Positions 1 to 9,519 of a stretch of 64,000 nt of DNA are shown piece by piece. How positions within the stretch are numbered: position 1 is the first letter of the stretch; each line of letters starts with the position of its first letter. The position numbers and the translations under genes are program-made. Source of the DNA: VRUE01 sp963699225 (GTDB lineage Bacteria; Actinomycetota; Thermoleophilia; Solirubrobacterales; 70-9); contig OY969423.1 in assembly GCA_963699225.1 (NCBI GenBank), forward strand, positions 1,922,001-1,986,000. The letters are read 5' to 3'. The notes under the pieces were generated by a model. It saw nothing but the letters and a program-made list of their open reading frames with translations, was not told the DNA's origin and made no database searches.

Positions 1-803
<803 letters not shown>

Positions 804-822
804 TGAGAGCGAGTTTAAGGGA

Positions 823-897
823 GGGAGAGAGGTGGCCCTATCCCAGACGCCCGGCTTACGCCGGTCTGAGTGTCTGGGATAGGGCCACCTCTCTCCC
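823..897. repeat. Long perfect inverted repeat upstream of hemB
   Basis: Arms 823-848 and 872-897 are perfect 26-bp reverse complements. The 23-base loop contains a smaller hairpin CCGGC-ttac-GCCGG. It lies between the divergent hemB and ABC transporter starts, so it is either a leader hairpin or a member of the dispersed hairpin set described in the findings. There is no U-run, so it is not a standard intrinsic terminator. Confidence 0.9.
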
Positions 898-953
898 GTC
901 CTCAAGCGCGGTCTAACAATCCGATTCCTGGCTACGGATAGCTTTCGGCAGCA

Positions 954-1694
954 ATGGATGCGGGGAGTGGGACGAAGGTGGCCGTGCTGGCGGCGCGCGA
1001 GTTGGTCAAGCGCTTCGGCGAGCGGGAAGCTCTGCGGGGGGTCAGCTTCGAAGCTGCCGCGGGCGATCTCGTGGCTGTCATCGGCCCAAACGGCGCAGGC
1101 AAGACGACGCTGCTCTCGATACTCGCCGGCATTTCCAAGCCCGACGGCGGTGAGGTTCACGTTCCCGAGGGCGAGGTGGGATGGGTGCCTCAGCAGGCGG
1201 CTCTATATAGACGGCTGACTGTCGAGGAGAATTTGCTGCTGTTCGCGCGGCTGGAGAAGCATCCGGATCCGCGGGCGTCGGTTGAGGAGATGCTGGAGCT
1301 GACGGGGTTGGCCGAGCGGCGGGAAGAGATCGTCGCCAAGCTCTCCGGGGGGAACCAGCAGCGGATCAATATTGCGATTGGGCTGTTGGCGCGGCCTTCG
1401 GTGCTCTTGCTCGATGAGCCGAGTGTGGGGTTGGATCCGCGGCAGCGGGCGCGGTTGTGGGAGTTCGTCGTGGCGCTTGCCGCAGAGCGCGGGACCACGG
1501 TGATCTTCTCGACGCACGACATCCAGGAGGCCGAGCGCTACGGCAAACGGCTGCTGGTGCTCGCCGACGGTGAGGCGCTCTTCGACGGGTCAACCGAGGG
1601 ATTGCGGGGGGCCGTGCGCACCGAGGCTCCCGAGTCGGCGAGCCAGGACTTCGAGACCGCCTTCGTCGCCTTTCTCCACCACCGGGGCCACTGA
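954..1694 (+). CDS. ABC transporter ATP-binding protein
   Basis: ATPase subunit of an ABC-2 type exporter, 246 residues, acting at the inner face of the membrane. Walker A GPNGAGKT lies near residue 44, the signature is LSGGNQQ, Walker B is VLLLDEP, and the switch histidine is in STHD. These are in normal order and spacing for the drug/lipid/polysaccharide export class (CcmA/DRA type). The stop codon overlaps the start of the permease gene by one base (TGATG), so the two are an operon and probably translationally coupled. The substrate cannot be told from sequence. Confidence 0.93.
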   Translation: MDAGSGTKVAVLAARELVKRFGEREALRGVSFEAAAGDLVAVIGPNGAGKTTLLSILAGISKPDGGEVHVPEGEVGWVPQQAALYRRLTVEENLLLFARLEKHPDPRASVEEMLELTGLAERREEIVAKLSGGNQQRINIAIGLLARPSVLLLDEPSVGLDPRQRARLWEFVVALAAERGTTVIFSTHDIQEAERYGKRLLVLADGEALFDGSTEGLRGAVRTEAPESASQDFETAFVAFLHHRGH

Positions 1695-3046
1695 TGCGCT
1701 GGCTGCTGCTCAAGGACCTGCAGATCCTCCGCCGCTCTCCCCTGCAGGCGTTCCTGCTGGTCGCCTACCCGGTGCTGATCGCGGTCCTCGTCGGCTTCGC
1801 GATCTCGCGATCGCCGGAGAAGCCGCGCGTCGCCTTCCTCAACGAAGTGCCGGCCCAATCGCGCGTCTCGGTCGGCACCACCGAACTGCCCAAAATCGGC
1901 GTCAGCGACCGGATCTGCGAACGGGTCGAGTGCGTCCACGTGAAGGACCACGCCGAAGCGGTGGAAGAGGTGAGCTCCGGCGACGTGCTGGCGGCGCTGA
2001 TCTTGCCGGCGGACCTGGTCGACAACATCAACTCGCTCTCGACCCCGGTCCCACGCACGCCCAAAGTCGAAGTGATCGTCAACGAGGAGGACCCGGTCAA
2101 GGCGCGGCTGGTCAACGACCGGATCAACTCGCTGCTAACCCAGGCCAACCTGGTGATCGCCAGTCAGATCGCCCACGAAGGCGGCAAATTCGTCGGCCTC
2201 GTCGTCCACGGCGGGCAGTTCACCGTACTCGGGCAGGCAATCCAGATCCTCGGGCTCGGCACCACGACTCGCATCCTTCACGCGGTGCGGGCAACTTTGC
2301 CGCCGGGCGCGCTGCGCCAATCGCTCGACCAGGTCCTCCGTTTCACCGCCCTGACGAAGAGCAACTTGGGCACCGCGGCAACCCTGTTGACCCGCATCAG
2401 CCGGCCGATCGCGGTCGACAAGCAGGTGGTCAACGCCTCGACCCCACCGCTCGAAATCTTCGCGATCGCGGTCGCGGCGACCTTCACTCTCGCCTTCGTC
2501 ACGGTCCTGCTCGTAGCTGGGTCGCTGGCGCTGGAGCGAGAGGAGAATGCCTTCCCACGACTGACCCGCGGCCTGGTCTCGCGCTCGGCGCTGCTGACCG
2601 AGAAGGTCGCGCTCGGGGTGACGATAGGGCTGGTGGTGACGCTGCTGATGCTGGCGGGGCTGGCCATCTTCGTGCCCCTGCACTGGGGCCGCATCGGACT
2701 CTGGCTACTGGCGATCGTCGCGGGAGGCGCGGGGCTGGGAACCGCCGGGGCTGCTCTTGGGGCGGCCGCGCGAGAGGTTCGGGCGGTCTCGCTGCTCGCC
2801 TTCATGGTCACCTTGCCGGTCGCCTTCCTCTCGCTGATCCCTTCCGGCGCGGTCGGCCCAGCCCTCTACGACGTGATCAAGGTGATTGCCGCGCTCTTCC
2901 CCTTCAAGCCGGCACTGCAAGCGATGACGGGGGCCCTCGATCCGGGTGGGCCAAGTATCGGCGGCGCCCTGCTTCACCTTGGGATCCTGATCGTCGCCTA
3001 CGGCCTGTTGGCCCGGCTCGCCCTGCGCCGCTTCAGCGCGGTCTGA
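1694..3046 (+). CDS. ABC-2 type transporter permease
   Basis: Membrane partner of the preceding ATPase, 450 residues. One N-terminal membrane segment (about residues 14-32) is followed by a roughly 220-residue extracytoplasmic region, then five hydrophobic segments from about residue 255 to the end. This one-plus-five layout is typical of ABC-2/YhgE-like export permeases. Start ATG overlaps the ATPase stop by one base. The gene ends one base before the stop of the convergent gene at 3048. The substrate is unknown. Confidence 0.85.
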   Translation: MRWLLLKDLQILRRSPLQAFLLVAYPVLIAVLVGFAISRSPEKPRVAFLNEVPAQSRVSVGTTELPKIGVSDRICERVECVHVKDHAEAVEEVSSGDVLAALILPADLVDNINSLSTPVPRTPKVEVIVNEEDPVKARLVNDRINSLLTQANLVIASQIAHEGGKFVGLVVHGGQFTVLGQAIQILGLGTTTRILHAVRATLPPGALRQSLDQVLRFTALTKSNLGTAATLLTRISRPIAVDKQVVNASTPPLEIFAIAVAATFTLAFVTVLLVAGSLALEREENAFPRLTRGLVSRSALLTEKVALGVTIGLVVTLLMLAGLAIFVPLHWGRIGLWLLAIVAGGAGLGTAGAALGAAAREVRAVSLLAFMVTLPVAFLSLIPSGAVGPALYDVIKVIAALFPFKPALQAMTGALDPGGPSIGGALLHLGILIVAYGLLARLALRRFSAV

Positions 3047-3047
3047 T

Positions 3048-3743
3048 CTACCTGCTCGCGAGCGGCCGGCGAGGAAGCTGGGCCGAGCGTGACTGGGAGA
3101 GGTTGGGATCGGTGACGTTGGCGAGGACGAAGGACTCGAGGTCGGTGTCAGGACAAAGCGATGAGCGGACCAGCTCCATCGCCTCGGGCTCGGCGATCGC
3201 GGGGAGCGTCCTACCGGTTGCCGCGACGGCCGCGAGCGCGACCTCCGAGTCATCGACGAGCAGGCAGCCGTGACGGCTGATGTAGGCGGAGACCTCGTTC
3301 AGGTCCTCGCCGTCTTCGAGCCGGCACTCGATGTCCCCCAGCAGCTCCGGCTCATAGTTCGGCTCGGTCGCCGAGATCACGCCGATCTGGGCGCTGGTCA
3401 TGTAGATGACGTGGATGCGGACCTGGGTTCCCGGGCTGCGCTGGAGGGTTGCTGGGATCGCCCCGTAAGGGGAGATGTGGGCGGAGTAGACGACGTCGAA
3501 CTCGCACAAGCGAGCGGGAACCACGAGCACTGGCTGGTCGCTGAGGGCGAGCTTGCGCGAGAGGACTTTGGGAGCCGCGTTCGAGCCATAAGCGAGGACC
3601 GGTATGCGCTCCTCGCGGTCGATCTCGATCTCGGCCGGACTCAGGGTCTGGTGGCCGAGCTGGACGAAGGGTCCGGACGGAGCGCCGTAGGGATAGCCCA
3701 GGGCGCGCTCGACCACGTCGTTTCGCTCGTTCACCCTGCACAC
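3048..3743 (-). CDS. Uncharacterised protein with a YGSN motif (gamma-glutamylcyclotransferase-like)
   Basis: About 231 residues from a GTG start at 3743; GTG at 3734 is an alternative. The only recognisable mark is VLAYGSNAAP near residue 50, which resembles the YGSN nucleotide/substrate loop at the start of gamma-glutamylcyclotransferase-like folds. In that family the loop is usually close to the N-terminus, and I could not identify the catalytic glutamate with confidence, so function is open. No signal peptide or membrane segment is seen. It is divergent from ymdB with 32 bases between starts, and convergent with the ABC permease. Confidence 0.7.
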   Translation of the reverse strand: MCRVNERNDVVERALGYPYGAPSGPFVQLGHQTLSPAEIEIDREERIPVLAYGSNAAPKVLSRKLALSDQPVLVVPARLCEFDVVYSAHISPYGAIPATLQRSPGTQVRIHVIYMTSAQIGVISATEPNYEPELLGDIECRLEDGEDLNEVSAYISRHGCLLVDDSEVALAAVAATGRTLPAIAEPEAMELVRSSLCPDTDLESFVLANVTDPNLSQSRSAQLPRRPLASR

Positions 3744-3775
3744 CCTTTCGCAATTGCGCGGATAGGGTCGTTGTC

Positions 3776-4552
3776 ATGAAGGTCCTCTTTATCGGTGATG
3801 TGGTCGGCGGCCCGGGCCGGCGCGGTCTCGCCGCTGCGATGCCGGCGCTGCGCGAGCGCTTCGCGCCGGAGATGGTGATCGTCAACGGCGAGAACTCAGC
3901 CGGCGGCATGGGCATTACCGAGAAGACCGCTGGGGCGATCTTCGACGCCGGCGCCGACGTGATCACGACCGGCAACCATGTCTACCGCCACCGCGAGGTC
4001 TACGGCTACCTCAACCGCAGCGACCGGCTGATCCGGCCGGCCAACTACCCCTACGCCAACCCCGGCCGCGGCTACACCGTGGTCGAGATCGGCGGGCGCC
4101 GCTGCGGCGTGATCAACCTCAGCGGCGCGATCGGCCTGCGGGTGGCGCGATCGCCCTTTCACGAGGCCGACAACATCCTCGAGAAGGTCGAGGCCGACTT
4201 CGTCATCGTCGACTTCCACGCCGAGGTGACGAGTGAGAAGGTCGCGATGGGTTGGCACCTCGACGGGCGGGTGGCCGGCGTGCTCGGCACTCACACGCAT
4301 GTGCCGACGGCGGACGCACGGGTGCTGCCGCAGGGAACCGCCTTCATTTCGGACGTCGGCATGACCGGGTCGCGGACCAGCGTGCTGGGCGTGAAACCGG
4401 AGCTGATCTTGGAGCAGATGATCACGCAGATGCCGGTTAAGTTCGAGACGGCGGAAGAGGACGTTTGGGTGATGGGGGCGGTGGTCGACGTGAACGATCG
4501 AGGGCTGGCTGACTCGATCACACCGGTGATGGTTCCTGCGCCTGAGCTTTAG
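3776..4552 (+). CDS. ymdB: YmdB-family metallophosphoesterase
   Basis: Calcineurin-like phosphoesterase of the YmdB family, 258 residues, the usual length. Bacillus homologues hydrolyse 2',3'-cyclic nucleotides; that activity is known for the family and not shown here. Metal-binding blocks are FIGDVVG at the N-terminus, NGENSAGGMGI, TTGNHVY and GTHTHVPTAD. The protein looks cytoplasmic. The gene is monocistronic, with a divergent uncharacterised gene upstream. A 25-bp inverted repeat starts nine bases after the TAG stop. Confidence 0.92.
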   Translation: MKVLFIGDVVGGPGRRGLAAAMPALRERFAPEMVIVNGENSAGGMGITEKTAGAIFDAGADVITTGNHVYRHREVYGYLNRSDRLIRPANYPYANPGRGYTVVEIGGRRCGVINLSGAIGLRVARSPFHEADNILEKVEADFVIVDFHAEVTSEKVAMGWHLDGRVAGVLGTHTHVPTADARVLPQGTAFISDVGMTGSRTSVLGVKPELILEQMITQMPVKFETAEEDVWVMGAVVDVNDRGLADSITPVMVPAPEL

Positions 4553-4560
4553 GTCGGGGT

Positions 4561-4635
4561 GGCGGTCAGGTCCCCTATGTCAAACGAGCAGCCTGCGGCT
4601 GCTCTTGAGTGTTTGACATAGGGGACCTGACCGCC
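4561..4635. repeat. Long perfect inverted repeat with nested hairpin
   Basis: Arms 4561-4585 and 4611-4635 are perfect 25-bp reverse complements. The loop holds a second hairpin GAGCAGC-ctgcg-GCTGCTC. It lies between the convergent ymdB and GT87-like genes, but the minus-strand gene reads through the right arm and loop and terminates inside the left arm, so its last residues are encoded by the repeat. Confidence 0.92.
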
Positions 4636-6128
4636 AAGGCCACCAAGAGCAGGGGGTAGAACCAGACGATGTAGAGGTAGAACCAGTGGTGCATGGTGAG
4701 CTGGACGCCGATCAACAAGGCCGCGCCCAGCGCTGCCACCTGGAAGAGCTTCTTCTCCTTGGGCCACCAGGCAAATGCGATGGCGAGGGCGGCGACCCCG
4801 ATAAGGATGGCCACGCGAAGTGGCTCAAGACTGGGGACTTGGCCCCAGATGCTGAAGGGGGAAGAGCGGCCGGCTTGGTAGGCGATGGTGCGCTCGTAGA
4901 CGGTGTGGAGACCGGGGTCGATCGCGGGCCAAAGCATTACGGCGACGGTCGTCGCGGTGAAGGCGAGGACGAAGCGCCAGCGTTTCTCGCCATAGGTGAG
5001 GAGCATTGGGGCGAGGACGGCTGGGGCGAACTTGGCGAAGGTCGCGAGAGCCGCCATCACGCCCCGGGCCGCCGGCTTGGCGAGGATGAGCAGGGTGGCG
5101 ACAAGGAGCACCGCGACGAGCGAGTCGTTTGAGTTGGAGAGCAGGGTGAAGGCCGTGTAGGGGTAGGCGGCCCAGCCGAAGGCGAGGGTCGCGGAGAGCT
5201 TGTTGCCGGCGGGTCCGGGGCGGATGCGGCGGCCGAGGAAGATCAGCAGGGCGAAGGTGGCGAGGTCGAAGAAGACCGCGGCGCCGTGGGCGGCGGGGAG
5301 GTCGTTCCAGGTTCCCGACCAGGGCCAGATTCGCTCGAAGGGAACGTAGGCGAGGTAGTTGACCGGGCCGTAGGTGTCGCCCTGGGAGACGTCTTCGGGG
5401 AAGTTGTCGTAGATCGGTTCGCCATGGGCGATCCGATCCGCGCCCACCACCCCGGCGTAGCCGACGTCGATTGCGCCCGAGTCGGCCATGTTTAGGCCGA
5501 CTCGGAACCCCATGAGGAAGAGGGCGGCGATGAAAAGCCATGCTGCCGGCCAGCGAGGGCGGATCCCCTCTCCCCCACCCCGCATCCCGATCCACAGGGC
5601 GCGCCCGAACAGGTAGGCGAGCGGGATGTATTGGAGCGGGACCGAGACGCCGATTTCGGCCCGGTTGAAGAAGAAGTTGGAGGCGCCGAAGCCGAGCAGA
5701 AAGAGGAGGTCGAGGTTGGCGATCCGCCGCAGGCGGCGCCAGTCGAGCAGGCCAATCAGGAAGATCGCGCAGAGCGGCAGGAAGACGTAGGGCGCGTTGA
5801 GCTTGTGGCCGAAGGCGCCTGAGTAGCCGCGGGCCATTTTCCAGGCGACCTGGTAGCCGGTCCAAGACTCGCGCACGAGGCCGGTCCGGGGATCGACGAT
5901 GACCAGGGCCACCTCTTTGTCGTCGGCGAAGTAGCCGACCTCCCAGTTGCCGTCGACCTTGTTGACCGCGTGGGTGAGGGTCCCGTTGGCCTGCTGCTCC
6001 TTGGCGACATTGGGATCGCGCGCGGCAATTTGGGCGGCTTCTGAGGCGGTGACTTCAGCGCTCGCCGCGGTGGCGAGCGCGGGCAGACAGAGCAAGCCGA
6101 CGGCAAATACGGCCGCCAGCCACCTCAT
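4575..6128 (-). CDS. Polytopic membrane protein, GT87/DUF2029-like mannosyltransferase candidate
   Basis: 517 residues from ATG at 6128, which overlaps the stop of the upstream phosphodiesterase gene in an ATGA. A signal-like segment (MRWLAAVFAVGLLCLPALA) precedes an extracytoplasmic region of roughly 90 residues, followed by about ten membrane segments. Loop motifs such as YDNFPEDVSQGDTYGPVNYL and NSNDS fit GT-C-fold polyprenyl-phosphate-mannose-dependent transferases (DUF2029). The specific sugar and acceptor are not known. The final 18 or so residues (from AVRSPMSN on) come from the hairpin at 4561-4635 and look like an added tail. A longer in-frame extension further upstream overlaps the phosphodiesterase and was rejected. 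Confidence 0.78.
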   Translation of the reverse strand: MRWLAAVFAVGLLCLPALATAASAEVTASEAAQIAARDPNVAKEQQANGTLTHAVNKVDGNWEVGYFADDKEVALVIVDPRTGLVRESWTGYQVAWKMARGYSGAFGHKLNAPYVFLPLCAIFLIGLLDWRRLRRIANLDLLFLLGFGASNFFFNRAEIGVSVPLQYIPLAYLFGRALWIGMRGGGEGIRPRWPAAWLFIAALFLMGFRVGLNMADSGAIDVGYAGVVGADRIAHGEPIYDNFPEDVSQGDTYGPVNYLAYVPFERIWPWSGTWNDLPAAHGAAVFFDLATFALLIFLGRRIRPGPAGNKLSATLAFGWAAYPYTAFTLLSNSNDSLVAVLLVATLLILAKPAARGVMAALATFAKFAPAVLAPMLLTYGEKRWRFVLAFTATTVAVMLWPAIDPGLHTVYERTIAYQAGRSSPFSIWGQVPSLEPLRVAILIGVAALAIAFAWWPKEKKLFQVAALGAALLIGVQLTMHHWFYLYIVWFYPLLLVALAVRSPMSNTQEQPQAARLT

Positions 6129-7648
6129 AGCCCGAAGTGGTCGAGCACCGCCGGCGCCACGTCGCTGAGGGTCCACTGCTCGCGCTCGTCCGCCGCCTCG
6201 GGACCGCAGCCGACGAAGAGCAGCGGGCCGAGCGAGTCGCCGGCGTGCAGGGAGCCGTGGCTGCCGCCGCCGACGTGGGTTACCCCACCCCAATCGACGG
6301 CCTCGAAACCAGGCTGCAGTGAAAGCAGGAAGTCGCCGGCGTGGGGAGCGCAGAGCGCCGACCAGACCCGGGCAAGTGGGTCGGGGTAGGTCTCGCTGCG
6401 CAGCTTCCCGTCCTCGATCGTCGCCTGCAGAGCCTCCAGGTCGCCCTCGACCTGCCAATTGGCGCCGCGCAGATCGGCGACCGATCCTCCAGGTCGGAAG
6501 CTGAGCCGCGCCTCGCCCCTTTCGACCACGGCACTGCAGCCGTCTCGCGGCGCGCCGGGCTCGGTCCTCACCAGAGGCTGGCCGGTGCTGCGCTCCAGGC
6601 GGCAGACGAGGTCGACGCCCTCGATCACGGCGAGAGCCTGGCGCAGGGCCTCGGGATCGGCGCGCTCTCCCTCCCCCGGCAACAAGTAGACGTAGGCCGC
6701 GCGGCCGGTCGGGCTGACCGCGATCTGGGCCGACTCCGGTTCGGACTCGGAGGGCTGCAGTACCGCCCACTCGCGGCTCAGCAGTTCAGCGAGTGGCAGG
6801 CCGCGGTGGACGGGGGTTTGGGCATGATCGGCGAGCAGGATCACGGCATAGCGCTCGAGGAAGGCGTCGAGGCCCCCGGCCGCCTCGACGAGTTTGCCGA
6901 AGCAGTGGTCAGCCTTGGCGATCGACTCGACGCTCGCCTCCGGACCGTGGCGGTGCGAGTAGTTGTCGTTATCCGGCAGCGAGAAGAGCAGGAAGTCAAA
7001 GTCATCGGACTTGGCCAGCTCGGCTGAACAGCAGGCCGAGTAGCCGTCGCGGTTGCCGGGGATCGACGTCGACTTGCAGGGCACCTCGCGGCTGGCGTAG
7101 AGGTCGCCGTAGAAGAGCTCCGCTGGTCCCCAGGTGTGGTGGCGGAACTTGAGCCTGGTCGCATCGACCGCGCGGCGCAGCAGGCCCTCGAGCGAGACCT
7201 GGTGACGGTGGCGACCGCGGTAGATCAGGAAGGGCGTGCAGGCAGTGCGCAGGCCGGCGTCGTCGAGCTGCTCGAAGAGGGTCTCGGCCGCCGGATTGAG
7301 ATGGGCGAGGTTCATGTTGTAGACGAGGTCGTAGAGCGAGCGGAAGACGCCGAAGGCCCGCGTCGCCTCCAGTGAGGACCCGTACTCGACGTAGCGCCGC
7401 TCGAGCCGGTGGTACCAGTTCATGCCGCTGATCCAGTGGCCGTCGGCGGCGCGGCCGGTGACCATCTCGGCGCTGGCGACCGGCGTCACCGACGGAAAGC
7501 TGGAGACGCAGTCGGGCACGAGCACCCCGCGCTCGATCAGGGCGCCGAAGGTGGGCGCGCGGCCGTCGGCGACGGTGCGTTCCAGCATGTCCGTGCGCAG
7601 CGAGTCGACATAGGTGAGAACCAGCTTCTTAGCAGCCACTGCCGCCAT
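6125..7648 (-). CDS. Alkaline-phosphatase-superfamily phosphodiesterase (nucleotide pyrophosphatase type)
   Basis: 507 residues, type I phosphodiesterase / nucleotide pyrophosphatase fold. Metal and nucleophile blocks are visible in family order: YVDSLRTD at the N-terminus, SFPSVTPVAS with the threonine nucleophile, DNDNYSHRHGP, LLADHAQTP, and a C-terminal GGGSHGSL. No clear signal peptide is seen, so the protein is probably cytoplasmic or membrane-associated through its partner. The stop overlaps the start of the GT87-like membrane protein (ATGA), which suggests a joint role in a phospho-linked glycan or lipid pathway; that link is inference from coupling alone. Confidence 0.88.
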   Translation of the reverse strand: MAAVAAKKLVLTYVDSLRTDMLERTVADGRAPTFGALIERGVLVPDCVSSFPSVTPVASAEMVTGRAADGHWISGMNWYHRLERRYVEYGSSLEATRAFGVFRSLYDLVYNMNLAHLNPAAETLFEQLDDAGLRTACTPFLIYRGRHRHQVSLEGLLRRAVDATRLKFRHHTWGPAELFYGDLYASREVPCKSTSIPGNRDGYSACCSAELAKSDDFDFLLFSLPDNDNYSHRHGPEASVESIAKADHCFGKLVEAAGGLDAFLERYAVILLADHAQTPVHRGLPLAELLSREWAVLQPSESEPESAQIAVSPTGRAAYVYLLPGEGERADPEALRQALAVIEGVDLVCRLERSTGQPLVRTEPGAPRDGCSAVVERGEARLSFRPGGSVADLRGANWQVEGDLEALQATIEDGKLRSETYPDPLARVWSALCAPHAGDFLLSLQPGFEAVDWGGVTHVGGGSHGSLHAGDSLGPLLFVGCGPEAADEREQWTLSDVAPAVLDHFGL

Positions 7649-7670
7649 GATCGCGGACCGCGACCGGCGG

Positions 7671-8105
7671 CTAGCGGAGGACGCGCAGGCCGGCGTGTTT
7701 GCGCTGCGCGCGGCGGCGTCGGGAGATGCCGAGCCACAAGAGAGCGGCGATGACGAGAAGGACGGCCGGTGAGATCAGAATCGCGATCGCGACGACGATC
7801 AGGGCGGCGAGGGAGACGAGGAAGGCGAGCGCGCCTCCGCCGCTGCCCTCGCGGCGGCCCGCCGAGCTGACCACGTCGCTGACGACGAGGCAGGCGAAGA
7901 CGGCGCCGACGAAGCAGAAGAAGGCGCCCGCCAACGAGCTGACGTTGGCGGTTCCCGCCAGGAGGAAACCGACAACGATCGCGATCACGCCGGCGAGGAT
8001 CGTCATCCGGCCACGGGCGGAGCCATGCGTGCCGGTGGTGCCGGCAAGCATCCCGATCGCGATGCCGATGCCGAGCTCGAGGCAGATGCCAGAGAAAGAT
8101 CCCAC
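7671..8105 (-). CDS. Small polytopic membrane protein of unknown function
   Basis: About 144 residues from GTG at 8105, with four hydrophobic segments and a basic C-terminal tail (SRRRRAQRKHAGLRVLR). An ATG at 8162 would give 163 residues but would overlap the start codon of the divergent aminotransferase, so the GTG is preferred; a GGGAG lies about 14 bases upstream. No family is recognised. It ends 22 bases before the phosphodiesterase start and is likely in the same transcript. Confidence 0.65.
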   Translation of the reverse strand: MGSFSGICLELGIGIAIGMLAGTTGTHGSARGRMTILAGVIAIVVGFLLAGTANVSSLAGAFFCFVGAVFACLVVSDVVSSAGRREGSGGGALAFLVSLAALIVVAIAILISPAVLLVIAALLWLGISRRRRAQRKHAGLRVLR

Positions 8106-8160
8106 GCCCGAAAACCTAACTCCCTGGGCGGGGCGACGCGGATTCGCCACACTATCCCCC

Positions 8161-9519
8161 ATGTCCGAGCCGCCCCAGCGCCGTCGCGCACACGCCAGTA
8201 GCAGCGATCTGGAGCGCTACGCGGGCCTTTTCGCCGAGCGCACACGGGTGATGCGCTCCTCGGCAATGCGGGACTTGATGGCGGTGACGGCGCGGCCCGA
8301 GGTGATCTCGCTCGCCGGGGGGCTGCCCGACACCTCGACCTTCCCGCCTCAGACCTTTGCGGCGCAGATGACCCGTATCGCCCAGGAGTCGGCTGCCGAG
8401 GCGCTGCAGTACGGGCCGACCGAGGGCTTCAGCGAGACCGTCGACTGCATCGTCGAAGTGATGGGCGCCGAGGGGATGCTGCCCGACCCCGACGACGTGA
8501 TCGTCACCACCGGTGGCCAGCAGGCGATCGACCTGATTTGCAAGACGCTGGTCGACCCCGGGGACGTGGTGATCTGCGAGGCACCGACCTATCCCGGCGC
8601 GATCCCGGTCTTCTGCAGCTACCAGGCAGAGACGATCCAGATCGAGTGCGATGGCGAGGGAATGCGAATCGCCGAACTCGAGGACACCCTGGAGCGGCTC
8701 GACGTCGAACGGCGTCGCCCCAAGTTCATCTACTCGGTGCCGACCTTCCAGAATCCCGCCGGGGTGACGATGTCGCTGCAGCGGCGCCAACGGCTCGTTG
8801 AAATCGCTCGCTCGCGCGAACTGCTCGTGGTCGAGGACAACCCCTACGGGCTGCTCCGCTTCGACGGCGAGCCGTTGCCGCCGCTGTACCAGCTCGACGG
8901 TGGCGACTACGTCATCTACATCGGCACCTTCTCCAAGATCCTCTCCCCCGGCATCCGCCTCGGCTGGGCGGTGGCGCCGCCGCCGGTGATGGAGAAGGTG
9001 GTGCTGGGCAAGCAGGCGGCCGACCTCTGCACCTCGACCCTGACCCAATACTTTGTCCGCGAGTACTTCGCCGAGGGCCGCTGGCGCGAGTACATCGAGA
9101 GCCTGACCGAGCTCTACCGCGACCGCCGCGACGCGATGATCGAGGCCCTGGGCCGCTACTTCCCGCCGCAAGCGAGCTGGACAGAGCCCGATGGCGGCCT
9201 CTTCATCTGGGCCACCCTCCCCCCCTACATCGACACCAGCGACCTGCTGGCCAAGGCGCTGCGCGACGACGTTGCCTTCGTGCCCGGACAAGCTGCCTAC
9301 GTCGACGGCCGCGGTCGCAACTCGATGCGGCTCAACTTCTCCGGCAGCGGCGCGGACGAACTGCGCGAGGGCATCCGCCGGATCGGCCGGGTTGTCGAGG
9401 AGCAGGTCGAGCTGTACTCAGCGCTAACCGGCAAGAAGCCGGCGGCGGCTGTCGAGCCCAAGGAGGAGACGGTGGACCCCGAGAACGTTCTTCCCTTCAG
9501 GAAGGCCGAGGGCGCATGA
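8161..9519 (+). CDS. PLP-dependent aminotransferase, class I/II (2-aminoadipate/MocR-like transaminase family)
   Basis: 452 residues, fold-type I aminotransferase acting in the cytoplasm. Blocks seen: SLAGGLPDTSTFP and YGPTEGF near the N-terminus, TTGGQQAIDL, EAPTYPGAI, NPAGVTMS, VEDNPYG, and the pyridoxal-phosphate lysine in GTFSKILSPGIRLGW. These match the LysN/MocR-aminotransferase group rather than aspartate aminotransferases of the core branch. There is no N-terminal wHTH, so it is not a MocR regulator. The stop overlaps the ddl start (ATGA), implying co-translation with the D-Ala-D-Ala ligase. The substrate is uncertain. Confidence 0.9.
   Translation: MSEPPQRRRAHASSSDLERYAGLFAERTRVMRSSAMRDLMAVTARPEVISLAGGLPDTSTFPPQTFAAQMTRIAQESAAEALQYGPTEGFSETVDCIVEVMGAEGMLPDPDDVIVTTGGQQAIDLICKTLVDPGDVVICEAPTYPGAIPVFCSYQAETIQIECDGEGMRIAELEDTLERLDVERRRPKFIYSVPTFQNPAGVTMSLQRRQRLVEIARSRELLVVEDNPYGLLRFDGEPLPPLYQLDGGDYVIYIGTFSKILSPGIRLGWAVAPPPVMEKVVLGKQAADLCTSTLTQYFVREYFAEGRWREYIESLTELYRDRRDAMIEALGRYFPPQASWTEPDGGLFIWATLPPYIDTSDLLAKALRDDVAFVPGQAAYVDGRGRNSMRLNFSGSGADELREGIRRIGRVVEEQVELYSALTGKKPAAAVEPKEETVDPENVLPFRKAEGA

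Noticed and set aside
1934..1948. CACGTG-centred sequence resembling parS
   Set aside because: Flanks do not match GTTTCACGTGAAAC; it lies in coding sequence of the ABC permease.
6129..6770. Upstream extension of the GT87-like frame
   Set aside because: Overlaps the phosphodiesterase on the same strand in another frame; the signal-like N-terminus begins at 6128.
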